NCBI GenBank assembly: GCA_902783365.1
Contig: CACZQL010000150.1
Location: forward strand, 1-36,261
Length of the DNA: 36,261 bases
Source of the DNA: an uncultured Bacteroidia bacterium
Lineage (GTDB): Bacteria > Bacteroidota > Bacteroidia > Bacteroidales > F082
Reading direction: 5' to 3'
The translations under genes were made by a program, and so were the position numbers. Positions within the stretch are counted from its first letter, which is position 1; each line of letters starts with the position of its first letter. Below are positions 27,243 to 34,656 of the stretch, in pieces. The notes beneath the pieces are model-generated. The model saw nothing but the letters and a program-made list of their open reading frames with translations, had not been told where the DNA came from and did no database searches.

Positions 27243-27941
27243 TTATTGGATTGTGTCCCATTCGTAACAGGGGGAGAGGGCAGCGTGGCTCTTGATTTCG
27301 ATGGTGCCCTTTGCGTAGGCATTGATGGTGGGACGGTATTCGTAATCCAGGATTTTCTTTCCGATACGATAGTTCTTGACCCCGAGGACCTTTCCTTGCT
27401 GGTCATATTCCAGCGTTCCCGAGATGAGGATGGCGTTGGTGGGATTTCCCGAACCTTCTTCGTTGGTTTTTTCGATGTAGTAGGCGGTGAAGTCGTTGCC
27501 GCTGCCGATGATGTAAACGGTGTCGTTCTCTTTGGTATAGGTATCGCCGTGGGTACCGAACGTCATCAGCTTGTGTTTCGCGATGCCTTGCACCTGGTCG
27601 AAGAAATGGTGGTGGTTGATGGACGCTTCGTAGGTGGGCGGGTCGGCGTGTGACAGGATGTCAGGGTCGCCTTCGTTGGGACCGAAGATATAGCGTTCGC
27701 AGTAGTCGAAGTCCATGCCGGTGACTTTAAAGCTGAGACCGTTCAGAGAGGGTGGCACGGGGCCGAAATGGATGTGGCTTTCTCCAAAGTGTGCAATCAA
27801 ATCGTCGTTGTTTTTGAGTGTTGTGCTCACTTTTTCTACTTCTTGGGGGCTGCTGAAATCGAAGTTGACGGGTTCGCGTTCGCAGCTGTAATACCCCAGT
27901 GACAAGGCAAGGACGACAGTGATGAGCTTCAGCTTTTTCAT
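27243..27941 (-). CDS. Probable lipoprotein of unknown function
   Basis: A 232-residue protein I do not recognise. The N-terminus (MKKLKLITVVLALSLGYYSC) looks like a lipoprotein signal with Cys20, though the residues before the Cys (YYS) are a poor lipobox; relaxed lipoboxes occur in this phylum. The mature part is rich in His in two places (HFGESHIHFG near 50-60 and INHHHFFDQ near 108-116), and the second half is beta-rich (VYIIGSGNDFTAYYIEK, ILISGTLEYDQQGKVLG). Metal binding is possible but unproven. It lies 13 bases after the PKD-protein gene and 18 before the barrel gene, so it is very probably part of the same surface operon. Confidence 0.7.
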   Translation of the reverse strand: MKKLKLITVVLALSLGYYSCEREPVNFDFSSPQEVEKVSTTLKNNDDLIAHFGESHIHFGPVPPSLNGLSFKVTGMDFDYCERYIFGPNEGDPDILSHADPPTYEASINHHHFFDQVQGIAKHKLMTFGTHGDTYTKENDTVYIIGSGNDFTAYYIEKTNEEGSGNPTNAILISGTLEYDQQGKVLGVKNYRIGKKILDYEYRPTINAYAKGTIEIKSHAALSPCYEWDTIQ

Positions 27942-27954
27942 CTTTCTCTGTTTG

Positions 27955-30900
27955 TTATTTCATGATAATCACTTTCTTGGTGATGGTTCCTTCTTTGCTT
28001 GAGAGCGTAAAGAAGTACATGCCTTCCGACAGTCGGCTGGCATCGTATTGGTGGGTATGTTTTTCGTGGCTGTTGTTCAGGAGGAAGGCATCCACCAGGG
28101 TTCCCGTGAGGTCGTGGACTTTGACAGTGACCTCGCCGAACATGTTCTCAAACGAGAGGGTCATGGAACCCTTGTTGGGGTTGGGGTAGATGTCGGCTTT
28201 GCAGGGGGCCGTGTTCTCGTTGACGTCGTGGTAGCTGCAGTGGATCCAGAGCGACTTGGTGTATTCGCCGCAGGCGCAGTCGCCGGTGCTTTGGGTGTGG
28301 GCGCGGAGTTCGATGGAGTCGCGCTCGAAGGTATAGATGTAGAGCAGACACTTGTCACCGTTGTCGTAAGGCACGAGGTCCCATTTGTTGAAGGGTGACC
28401 CATCCGGGTTGTAGAGTCCCCAGTCGGTGGAGTGGGTGGAGCGGGGATGGATTTGGATGGCGTAGTTCTCGATGGTGTATTGGAACTCGGAACCGCCGAC
28501 GACCCAAGCGTGCCCTTCCACTTTCGGGAAGCTGGGGCTGTAGTCAAGCTGGAGGTTCATGGTGACGGTGCTGTCGCAGCCATGCACGGTGGGGATGGTA
28601 TGGGTATAGGTGCCGGCCTCATTGTACGAGTAGGTCTCGCCGTTCCAACCGAACTGCCAGTCATACTGGTCGCATTGGTTAGGAATGGAGATCTGGCTCT
28701 CGGTGGCGTGGTTGACGGTGAGGTCGAGCACGTAGGTGCTGTCGCAGTTGAAGTTGGGTCCGCCGCCGGTGTGGACGCTGCTCACGATATGATGGTTGGT
28801 GGAGGTGTAGTGGCTGCCCGGGACGATGGGCCAGTCGTAGCTGTCGCACACTGTCATGGTCTCAGTGTGGTAGAACTCCTGGTGGAACTTGAGGTTGAGG
28901 CGGTATTTGTAGTCGCAGCCCCCTTGTGGGTCGGGGAGGATGACTTCGTCGTAAGTGTTTTGCGTGTAAGTCTGTCCCGACTTGTCCCAATAGTAGGAGG
29001 GACTGTCGTCGTGGGCATAGCATTCATAGACGTATTCCACGGGAGGCATCTGGTATTCTCCGACGGAGAGGACGAGTTTTTCCACCTTGAGGCATCCGTG
29101 GTTGTCGATGGTGTCGAAATAGGCGATGTCGCCGTCTTGGCTGTAGAGGGTGCCGTGGAAGTTGTAGGTCTGCGAGATACAGATGGAGGGATCGACCAGG
29201 GTGGTGTCGTTGGGCGGATAGACGGTGAGGTTGAGCCATACGACGCTGTCGCAGCCGTGGATGGTCTCAAGGGTCTCGGAATACACGCCGGTGGTGTTGT
29301 AGGTATGGCTGTGGAAGGGATAGCTCTCGCCGGCGCAGATGTATTCGGTGGTGGTGTGTGCGTTGTCGTAGGAGGGGTAGTGGTGGAGGTGGAGGGTGAT
29401 GACCTTTTCGCAGCCTTGGGCGGTGGTGGTGTGATAGTCGTAGTTGCCTTCCTGGTTGTAATCCTGCCCGTAGAACGAGAAGGTCTCGTCGGGGCAGATG
29501 TATTCGTCCATCTCTTCATATTCCTGCTCGTTGATGGAGACTGTGGTGGAGACGTTCATAGTGGTGTAGCCGTCGCTGACGGTGCAGGTGTAGGTGGTGG
29601 TTTCGGTGGGGGTGGCGATGGGGTTGGCGATGAGGGGGTTGTCGAGTCCGATGGAGGGACTCCAAGAGTAGGTGTAGTTGCCGGTGCCGCCCACGGTGGT
29701 GGCGGTAAGTTGGGAGCTCTCGCCGAGGCAGATGGAAGTGGGGCTGGCGCTGGCGGTGGCGGTCATGTTGGAGCCTTCGATGAGGACGCTCACCTGGTCG
29801 GAGCTGGTGCATCCGCCGGTAGGATGGGTGGCGGTGAAAGTGAAGACGGTGCTTTCGGTGAGGCCGATGGTCTGGGTGCTTTGGGCGCTGGGGTTCACCA
29901 CCTTGTCGGCGGGTTCCCAATGGTAGTTGAACATCCCTGTGCCTGCCGAGCCGTTGAGTTGTGCCACGCCGCCGTATTGGATGGTTTGGTCGGGACCGGC
30001 GTTGGCCACGGGGTTGGGATAGACCACGACGACGTTGGTCTTGGTGTTGCTGCAAGAGCCTCCGGAGGTGGCGGTGAGGGTCACGTTATGGTTGCCGGAG
30101 GTGGCAAATTGGTGGGTCGGGTTCTGTTGGGTGGAGGTCTGTCCGTCGCCGAAGTCCCAGAGATAGGTTACGGCTTGGCCGGGCGGATTGGTGGTGGTGG
30201 TGTTGGTGAACTGGGTGGAGTTACCCTGGCAGACGGCGTTGGCGGTGAAGTTGGGGGTGGGGAGGGCCGACACGGTGATGCTTTGGGATTTGGTACTGGT
30301 GCAGGGGCCTCCGGTGGAAACGGTGAGGGTCACGTTGTAGTTGCCGGGAGTGTTGTAGATGTGGGAAGGGCTCTGTTGGTTGGAAGTCTGTCCATCGCCG
30401 AAGTTCCATTGGTAACTCATGTTTTGGTTGGCCGGGTTGGTGGTTGAGTTGTTGTTGAACTGGACAGGGTTTCCTACACAGGCATTGTTGGCGGTGAAGT
30501 TGGCATTAGGTTGGGCGAACACTTGCACTTGGGTGTTAGCGCTGCTGGACTGGCTTCCCACGTGGATGGTGCAGGTGTAGGTGCCGGCCATGGCTAGGGT
30601 GCAGTTGGGACGGGTCACGGTTTGTCCTGTGGCCGTCCAATTGCCCGGTCCGCTCCAGTTGTAGGTGGCACCCGCCTGGGCGTTGCCAGTGAGTGTGATG
30701 GTTCCCCCCACACAATAGGGGCCGTTGTTGCTGACCAATGGAGGCAGGATGGTGCAGTCGGTCTCGCCGTTTCCTGCATATTTTTGGAAAGTAATGCTGC
30801 CACTTCCCCCCGCCCAGTTGGTGATTAGCAGGATGTAGTATTGTCCCACTTGTCCATTCACGACGTGGGCGTACTCAACATGGGCGGCGTCAAAACTACA

Positions 30901-31677
30901 GTCGTGAAGGTTGCCGTATGGATAGTTGGCGGAGCTTGAGGTATTGTTGGGACAGTCAGAGCAGGTTGCCGTCAACATGCCTGTTTGCCCCGCTTGTGTT
31001 GGGCATGGGGCGGTCTCGTTGCTGAAAGGTCCCCAAAGAGCAAAGTCAACATCGAACGAAGCTTGAATCTTGATGGTAATGTTGCCTGCGACACCAACTC
31101 TCATATAGTACCAAAAAGAATGATGGCTTGTTGGAGAGTTGCCTAAGCAACCGTAGTTTGGCCCTGACCATGAATAGCCACTATTGAGCGCAGGAAAATT
31201 ATAGACATCCGTAGTGCAGAAAGGTTCCGCATCCATGCAATGGTTGGCACGGTCGAGATGGTCGGATATCAGGAAGTTATAAAAGTCAGCACTGATGTTG
31301 TTCGCCCATGATTGAAAGATCTCGGAAAAATCCTCTTTGGGTAAGGAGGACAGTTCCTCGTATTCTTTTTTCAGGACCATTCTAAGATAATCAAACTCGG
31401 CATAAATCGGGATGTCAGCGTAGCTGCTGTTAGGTCTGATATACAATTCACCTGGATGATCTGTCGGATTACAAATCCAAGTGTCGCTCGTGGCAAGTGC
31501 TGAGGCCAACTGGACACGTTCCTCCACATTGGGGATCTCAAAAACATTGAAAAGGAATCCGTTTTCATATTCCTTCAGTTGGACTTGTTGAGTCAGGTTG
31601 GAATCTTGAGCCCAGCTATTTGCTGGGATGGCCAACAGCAATAAAAACAAACCGAGTAATCTCAATAATCTCTTCAT
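27955..31677 (-). CDS. Large PKD-repeat surface protein with T9SS type A sorting domain
   Basis: A 1240-residue predicted secreted protein. A signal peptide (about 1-24) leads into an N-terminal beta domain (about 150-300, with FALWGPF and paired Cys). An Ig-like segment follows, then two PKD domains centred on Trp424 and Trp507 ([N/D]FGDGQTS) 83 residues apart, and two further Ig-like domains to about 720. Next come six Cys-containing repeats (about 720-1046) of the form C...Y...G-Y...GCDS...LxLxV, and a type A sorting domain at 1161-1240 (DIYPNPNKGSMTL...SEGMYFFTL). No catalytic motif is seen, so an adhesin or surface-layer role is the best guess. It is the first gene of the four-gene surface cluster and a predicted client of PorU/PorV. 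Confidence 0.85.
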   Translation of the reverse strand: MKRLLRLLGLFLLLLAIPANSWAQDSNLTQQVQLKEYENGFLFNVFEIPNVEERVQLASALATSDTWICNPTDHPGELYIRPNSSYADIPIYAEFDYLRMVLKKEYEELSSLPKEDFSEIFQSWANNISADFYNFLISDHLDRANHCMDAEPFCTTDVYNFPALNSGYSWSGPNYGCLGNSPTSHHSFWYYMRVGVAGNITIKIQASFDVDFALWGPFSNETAPCPTQAGQTGMLTATCSDCPNNTSSSANYPYGNLHDCSFDAAHVEYAHVVNGQVGQYYILLITNWAGGSGSITFQKYAGNGETDCTILPPLVSNNGPYCVGGTITLTGNAQAGATYNWSGPGNWTATGQTVTRPNCTLAMAGTYTCTIHVGSQSSSANTQVQVFAQPNANFTANNACVGNPVQFNNNSTTNPANQNMSYQWNFGDGQTSNQQSPSHIYNTPGNYNVTLTVSTGGPCTSTKSQSITVSALPTPNFTANAVCQGNSTQFTNTTTTNPPGQAVTYLWDFGDGQTSTQQNPTHQFATSGNHNVTLTATSGGSCSNTKTNVVVVYPNPVANAGPDQTIQYGGVAQLNGSAGTGMFNYHWEPADKVVNPSAQSTQTIGLTESTVFTFTATHPTGGCTSSDQVSVLIEGSNMTATASASPTSICLGESSQLTATTVGGTGNYTYSWSPSIGLDNPLIANPIATPTETTTYTCTVSDGYTTMNVSTTVSINEQEYEEMDEYICPDETFSFYGQDYNQEGNYDYHTTTAQGCEKVITLHLHHYPSYDNAHTTTEYICAGESYPFHSHTYNTTGVYSETLETIHGCDSVVWLNLTVYPPNDTTLVDPSICISQTYNFHGTLYSQDGDIAYFDTIDNHGCLKVEKLVLSVGEYQMPPVEYVYECYAHDDSPSYYWDKSGQTYTQNTYDEVILPDPQGGCDYKYRLNLKFHQEFYHTETMTVCDSYDWPIVPGSHYTSTNHHIVSSVHTGGGPNFNCDSTYVLDLTVNHATESQISIPNQCDQYDWQFGWNGETYSYNEAGTYTHTIPTVHGCDSTVTMNLQLDYSPSFPKVEGHAWVVGGSEFQYTIENYAIQIHPRSTHSTDWGLYNPDGSPFNKWDLVPYDNGDKCLLYIYTFERDSIELRAHTQSTGDCACGEYTKSLWIHCSYHDVNENTAPCKADIYPNPNKGSMTLSFENMFGEVTVKVHDLTGTLVDAFLLNNSHEKHTHQYDASRLSEGMYFFTLSSKEGTITKKVIIMK

Positions 31678-31701
31678 ACGCCATGAATACTTTTAAACCT
31701 A

Positions 31702-31709
31702 CAAATTTA
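31702..31709 (-). promoter_or_regulatory. -7 promoter-like box for the surface operon
   Basis: On the minus strand TAAATTTG matches TAnnTTTG exactly and lies 24 bases upstream of the ATG of the 1240-residue PKD protein. An obvious TTTG at -33 is not seen, although a TTTC is nearby. Its position just after the rnf terminator makes it a plausible start for the four-gene surface operon. Confidence 0.45.
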
Positions 31710-31751
31710 CACTTTTTTGGGAAACTAGCCTTGTTTTTTTTGATTGATACG

Positions 31752-31787
31752 GAAAAAAAAGGGGTTGACACCGTCAACCCCTTTTTT
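31752..31787 (-). terminator. Rho-independent terminator of the rnf operon
   Basis: A 9-bp stem (GGGGTTGAC / GTCAACCCC, loop of 3) at 31761-31781 is followed on the minus strand by eight T residues. An A-run on the other side gives TTTTTT on the plus strand as well. It lies 31 bases after the rnfA stop, separated from it by a heptad array. Confidence 0.93.
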
Positions 31788-31822
31788 AGTGATCAGTTTG
31801 TAGTTTACAGTTATCAGTTTAC
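31788..31822 (-). repeat. Heptad array containing the rnfA stop codon, abutting the terminator
   Basis: On the minus strand five 7-base units, GTAAACT, GATAACT, GTAAACT, ACAAACT and GATCACT, run from 31822 to 31788 with no phase slip. They end exactly where the A-run of the terminator begins. The rnfA stop TAA (31821-31819) is in the first unit. The AAACT core resembles the array at 82-116, which also ends in a terminator. Confidence 0.88.
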
Positions 31823-32421
31823 ACTACGCCGGTGAAGCCCATAAAGGCGAGGGCGAGGATGCCGGCGGTGATGAGGGCGATGGGGGTGCCCTTCATGCCC
31901 TTGGGGGCTTCCATCAGCTCGATGTGCTCACGGATGCCGGCGAAGATCACAAGCGCCAGGGCAAAACCCAGGGCGATGCCGACGGCATACACCACCGATT
32001 CACCCAAGCTGAGCATGTGGGTGATGCCACCATAGTTGAACTCCTTGGTGACCACGGTCAACGAGACACCCAACACGGCGCAGTTGGTCGTGATCAAAGG
32101 CAGGAACACACCCAGGGCGGTATAAAGCGAGGGACTGATTTTCTTCAGGATGATCTCCACCATCTGCACCAAGGCAGCAATGATGAGGATGAAGGCGATG
32201 GTTTGCATGAACTTATCCAAACCCAGGGGGATGAGAAGATATTGGTTCACAAGCCAAGTCACCAGGGTGGCGAGCGTCAGCACGAAGATGACGGCGGCGC
32301 CCATACCCAAGGCGGTCGAGGTCTTCTTGGAGGTGCCCAGGAAGGGACAGATGCCCAGGAACTGGGAGAAGATCACATTGTTGACCAGGATGGTCGATAG
32401 AATGATGATGAGGTATTTCAT
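31819..32421 (-). CDS. rnfA: RNF complex membrane subunit A (RnfA/RsxA)
   Basis: A 200-residue integral membrane protein with six predicted helices, homologous to RnfE and to NqrD/NqrE. The start MKYLIIILSTILVNNVIFSQFLGICPFLGTS carries the conserved Asn-Asn...Cys region, and a second conserved Cys sits in the mirrored segment LITTNCAVLGVS. These Cys bind the membrane-embedded iron-sulphur centre in the RNF/NQR family. RnfA and RnfE form an inverted pair that conducts the coupling ion. The start is 3 bases beyond the rnfE stop. It is the last gene of the operon. Confidence 0.95.
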   Translation of the reverse strand: MKYLIIILSTILVNNVIFSQFLGICPFLGTSKKTSTALGMGAAVIFVLTLATLVTWLVNQYLLIPLGLDKFMQTIAFILIIAALVQMVEIILKKISPSLYTALGVFLPLITTNCAVLGVSLTVVTKEFNYGGITHMLSLGESVVYAVGIALGFALALVIFAGIREHIELMEAPKGMKGTPIALITAGILALAFMGFTGVV

Positions 32422-32424
32422 GGC

Positions 32425-33018
32425 TTAGTGACTTTCTTTTTTGAATTGGTTGACGATGGCGATGACGAATCCCAGGCAGATGAAGGCGCCGGGAGGCAGG
32501 ATGAAGACCAGGATGTTGGCCGTCTCGGGCAGGATGGTAAGGCCGAAGATGGAGCCGCTGCCGAGGAACTCACGGATGCAGCCCAGCACCGTCAAGGCGA
32601 GGGTGAAGCCCAAGCCCATGCCGGCACCGTCGAGGATGGAGGGCCACACGGGGTTCTTCGAGGCGAAGGCCTCGGCACGGCCCAACACGATGCAGTTCAC
32701 CACGATGAGGGGGATGAACAGGCCGAGGGTCTCGTAGATGTCGGGCACGTAGGCCTGCATCACCAACTGGACGATGGTGACGAACGAGGCGATGACCACG
32801 ATGAAGCAGGGGATGCGCACCTTGTCGGGGATGAAGCCCTTGATGAGGGAAATCACCAGGTTCGACATGATGAGCACAAAGGTGGTGGCCAAGCCCATCG
32901 ACATGCCGTTGATGGCGCTGGTGGTGGTGGCCAGGGTGGGGCAGCAGCCCAACAGGAGCACCAGGATGGGGTTCTCCTTGATGAGTCCTTTGGTGAAAGT
33001 TTGAAGGTTGTTACTCAT
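32425..33018 (-). CDS. rnfE: RNF complex membrane subunit E (RnfE/RsxE)
   Basis: A 197-residue membrane protein of six predicted helices, paralogue of RnfA. It begins with the family pattern TFTKGLIKENPILVLLLGCCPTLA, containing the conserved Cys of the first half-repeat, and has the second in PLIVVNCIVLGRAEAF. With RnfA it houses the intramembrane 2Fe-2S centre and ion path. Its start overlaps the rnfG stop by 8 bases, showing tight coupling. The charged tail ends NQFKKESH. Confidence 0.95.
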   Translation of the reverse strand: MSNNLQTFTKGLIKENPILVLLLGCCPTLATTTSAINGMSMGLATTFVLIMSNLVISLIKGFIPDKVRIPCFIVVIASFVTIVQLVMQAYVPDIYETLGLFIPLIVVNCIVLGRAEAFASKNPVWPSILDGAGMGLGFTLALTVLGCIREFLGSGSIFGLTILPETANILVFILPPGAFICLGFVIAIVNQFKKESH

Positions 33019-33604
33019 GGTCGTTTCCTCCTTTCATGTATTCGCTTTTGTGTGCCTCAAAGCTGTCGCAGGCGAGCTTCACGGCGCCGGTGAAAGCCCG
33101 TGAGCTGATGGTGGCCGCCGTGATGGCATCCACGTCGCCGCCGTCCTTTTTGACACTAAGTTTGTATGAGGCTGGATTCTTGCCGTTGAACTGGTCCTTG
33201 AACTTGGGATTCACCATGTTGGCGCCCAAGCCAGGAGTCTCGCTTTGCGACAACACCGAGATGGCGTTGATGGTGCCGTCGGTGAGGATGCCGACCATCA
33301 GCTCGATGCGTCCGTTGAAGCCGGCGTTGGAATAGGTCTTGACGGCGGCGCCGAGCAGGTTGCCTTGGGCGTCGTAGGCCAGGTTGCAGGGCAGCTCGTC
33401 AAGGGTGGCCTCCTGAAGGTGGTCGATGGGGGTGCCGGTGTTGAGCACCGCCTCGATGGCCGCTTGGTTTTTCTTCAGATCGACTTCGGCGATGGTGTCT
33501 TTGGTCATGCCATAGACAAGGCCAAGCAGTCCGCCCGACACCGCGGTGATGACGAACAGGGCCACCAGCATATTAATCAGGGTTGATTCTTTTTTCTTTG
33601 CCAT
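33011..33604 (-). CDS. rnfG: RNF complex flavoprotein subunit G (RnfG/RsxG)
   Basis: A 197-residue subunit with one N-terminal membrane anchor (about residues 9-31) and a periplasmic FMN-binding domain. The covalent flavin site is predicted at Thr165 in DAITAATISS (159-168), which matches the ApbE flavinyltransferase target pattern with Ala in place of the more usual Gly. Other conserved parts are the GLGANMVNPKFKDQF segment and ISVLSQSETPG. It moves electrons between RnfD and the membrane core. The start is 5 bases after the rnfD stop. ApbE is not encoded in the window. Confidence 0.94.
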   Translation of the reverse strand: MAKKKESTLINMLVALFVITAVSGGLLGLVYGMTKDTIAEVDLKKNQAAIEAVLNTGTPIDHLQEATLDELPCNLAYDAQGNLLGAAVKTYSNAGFNGRIELMVGILTDGTINAISVLSQSETPGLGANMVNPKFKDQFNGKNPASYKLSVKKDGGDVDAITAATISSRAFTGAVKLACDSFEAHKSEYMKGGNDHE

Positions 33605-33609
33605 GGCGA

Positions 33610-34605
33610 TTATTTTTTAGAGGGTTTGACAACACCGAACACTTGAGGTTTGAAGGCCTTGTTGATCAAAGGTGTGAAGGCGTTCATGATGAGGATGGCG
33701 AACGACACGCCTTCGGGGTAGGCGCCCCAGAGACGGATCACCACGGTGATGACACCGACGCCGAAGCCGAACAGGATCTTGCCCTGGAGGGTCATCGGGG
33801 TGGTCACCATGTCGGTGGCCATGAAAAAGGCGCCGAGGATGAGACCGCCATAGACCAGGTGGTACCAAGGAGCGATGTAGTGCGTCGGGTCGATGAGGAA
33901 GAAGATGCCGGTGAAGGCGAACACGGTGAGCAGGATGGTCAAGGGTGTCGCGATGTCGATGACTTTGCGGGCGATGAGGTAGAGGGCGCCCAGCAAGAGG
34001 GCAATGGCGCAAATCTCGCCAAAGGCACCACCGCGGTTACCCAGCACCATGTCCAAGAACTGCATGTGGTCCATCTGCTGGATCGTTTGCAGCCCTGACT
34101 CCTTCAGGATGCCGAGCGGGGTCGGTCCCGTGACGGCGTCGGCGAAGAAGCCTTTCTCGAAGATCGGCTGTGCTTGGGGCCAGGTGGTCATGGCTGTGGG
34201 GAATGACACCAGCATGAACACACGTCCCACCAAGGCGGGGTTAAAGGGGTTCTTGCCCAGGCCGCCGTAGGGCATCTTGCCGATGCCGATGGCGACGATG
34301 CTGCCGACGATGGCCATCCAGATGGGAAGGTTGGCCGGCACGTTGAAGGCCAGAAGCAGACCCGTCACTGCCGCAGAACCGTCGGTGATGGTGACCGGGC
34401 CTTTGATAAGGAACTTCTGGATGAGCCATTCGGTGAGCATGCACGTGGCCACCGTCACGAGGGTCAGCCGCAGGGCATACCAGCCGAAATAGTAAATCGC
34501 CACCAGCAGGGCGGGGACCAATGCCAGGAGGACCCGATACATGATCTTCCTCGTGTTCTCCGTCGAATGCACATGGGGCGAGCCGGATATTGTATAATTT
34601 GCCAT
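33610..34605 (-). CDS. rnfD: RNF complex membrane flavoprotein subunit D (RnfD/RsxD)
   Basis: A 331-residue polytopic membrane protein related to NqrB. The covalent FMN site is predicted at Thr162 in DAVTGPTPL (156-164). Conserved neighbours are DGSAAVTGLLLAFNVP, GKMPYGGLGKNPFNPALVGRVF and, near the C-terminus, RLWGAYPEGVSFAILIMNAFTPLI. It passes electrons within the membrane and takes part in ion pumping. A 36-base gap occupied by a heptad array separates it from rnfC. Confidence 0.95.
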   Translation of the reverse strand: MANYTISGSPHVHSTENTRKIMYRVLLALVPALLVAIYYFGWYALRLTLVTVATCMLTEWLIQKFLIKGPVTITDGSAAVTGLLLAFNVPANLPIWMAIVGSIVAIGIGKMPYGGLGKNPFNPALVGRVFMLVSFPTAMTTWPQAQPIFEKGFFADAVTGPTPLGILKESGLQTIQQMDHMQFLDMVLGNRGGAFGEICAIALLLGALYLIARKVIDIATPLTILLTVFAFTGIFFLIDPTHYIAPWYHLVYGGLILGAFFMATDMVTTPMTLQGKILFGFGVGVITVVIRLWGAYPEGVSFAILIMNAFTPLINKAFKPQVFGVVKPSKK

Positions 34606-34621
34606 TTTATAAATGTTGATT

Positions 34622-34656
34622 AAATTCTTACTTCTTTCTTCTTACTTCTGACTTCT
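34622..34656 (-). repeat. Heptad array, (AGAAGTA)n type, containing the rnfC stop codon
   Basis: On the minus strand five 7-base units, AGAAGTC, AGAAGTA, AGAAGAA, AGAAGTA and AGAATTT, run from 34656 to 34622. They encode the last RnfC residues (Arg-Ser-Gln-Lys) and supply the TAA stop (34644-34642). Further TAA triplets at 34630-34628 and 34622-34620 fall in the other two frames. The array fills the rnfC-rnfD gap inside an operon, with no terminator. Confidence 0.85.

Noticed and set aside
28432..30447. A 671-codon open frame on the plus strand opposite the PKD-protein gene
   Set aside because: The product is a low-complexity Gly/Val/Ala/Asp-rich shadow of a Thr/Asn/Ser-rich gene on the other strand, with no domain or signal. 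The minus-strand gene has a signal peptide, PKD domains and a sorting domain.
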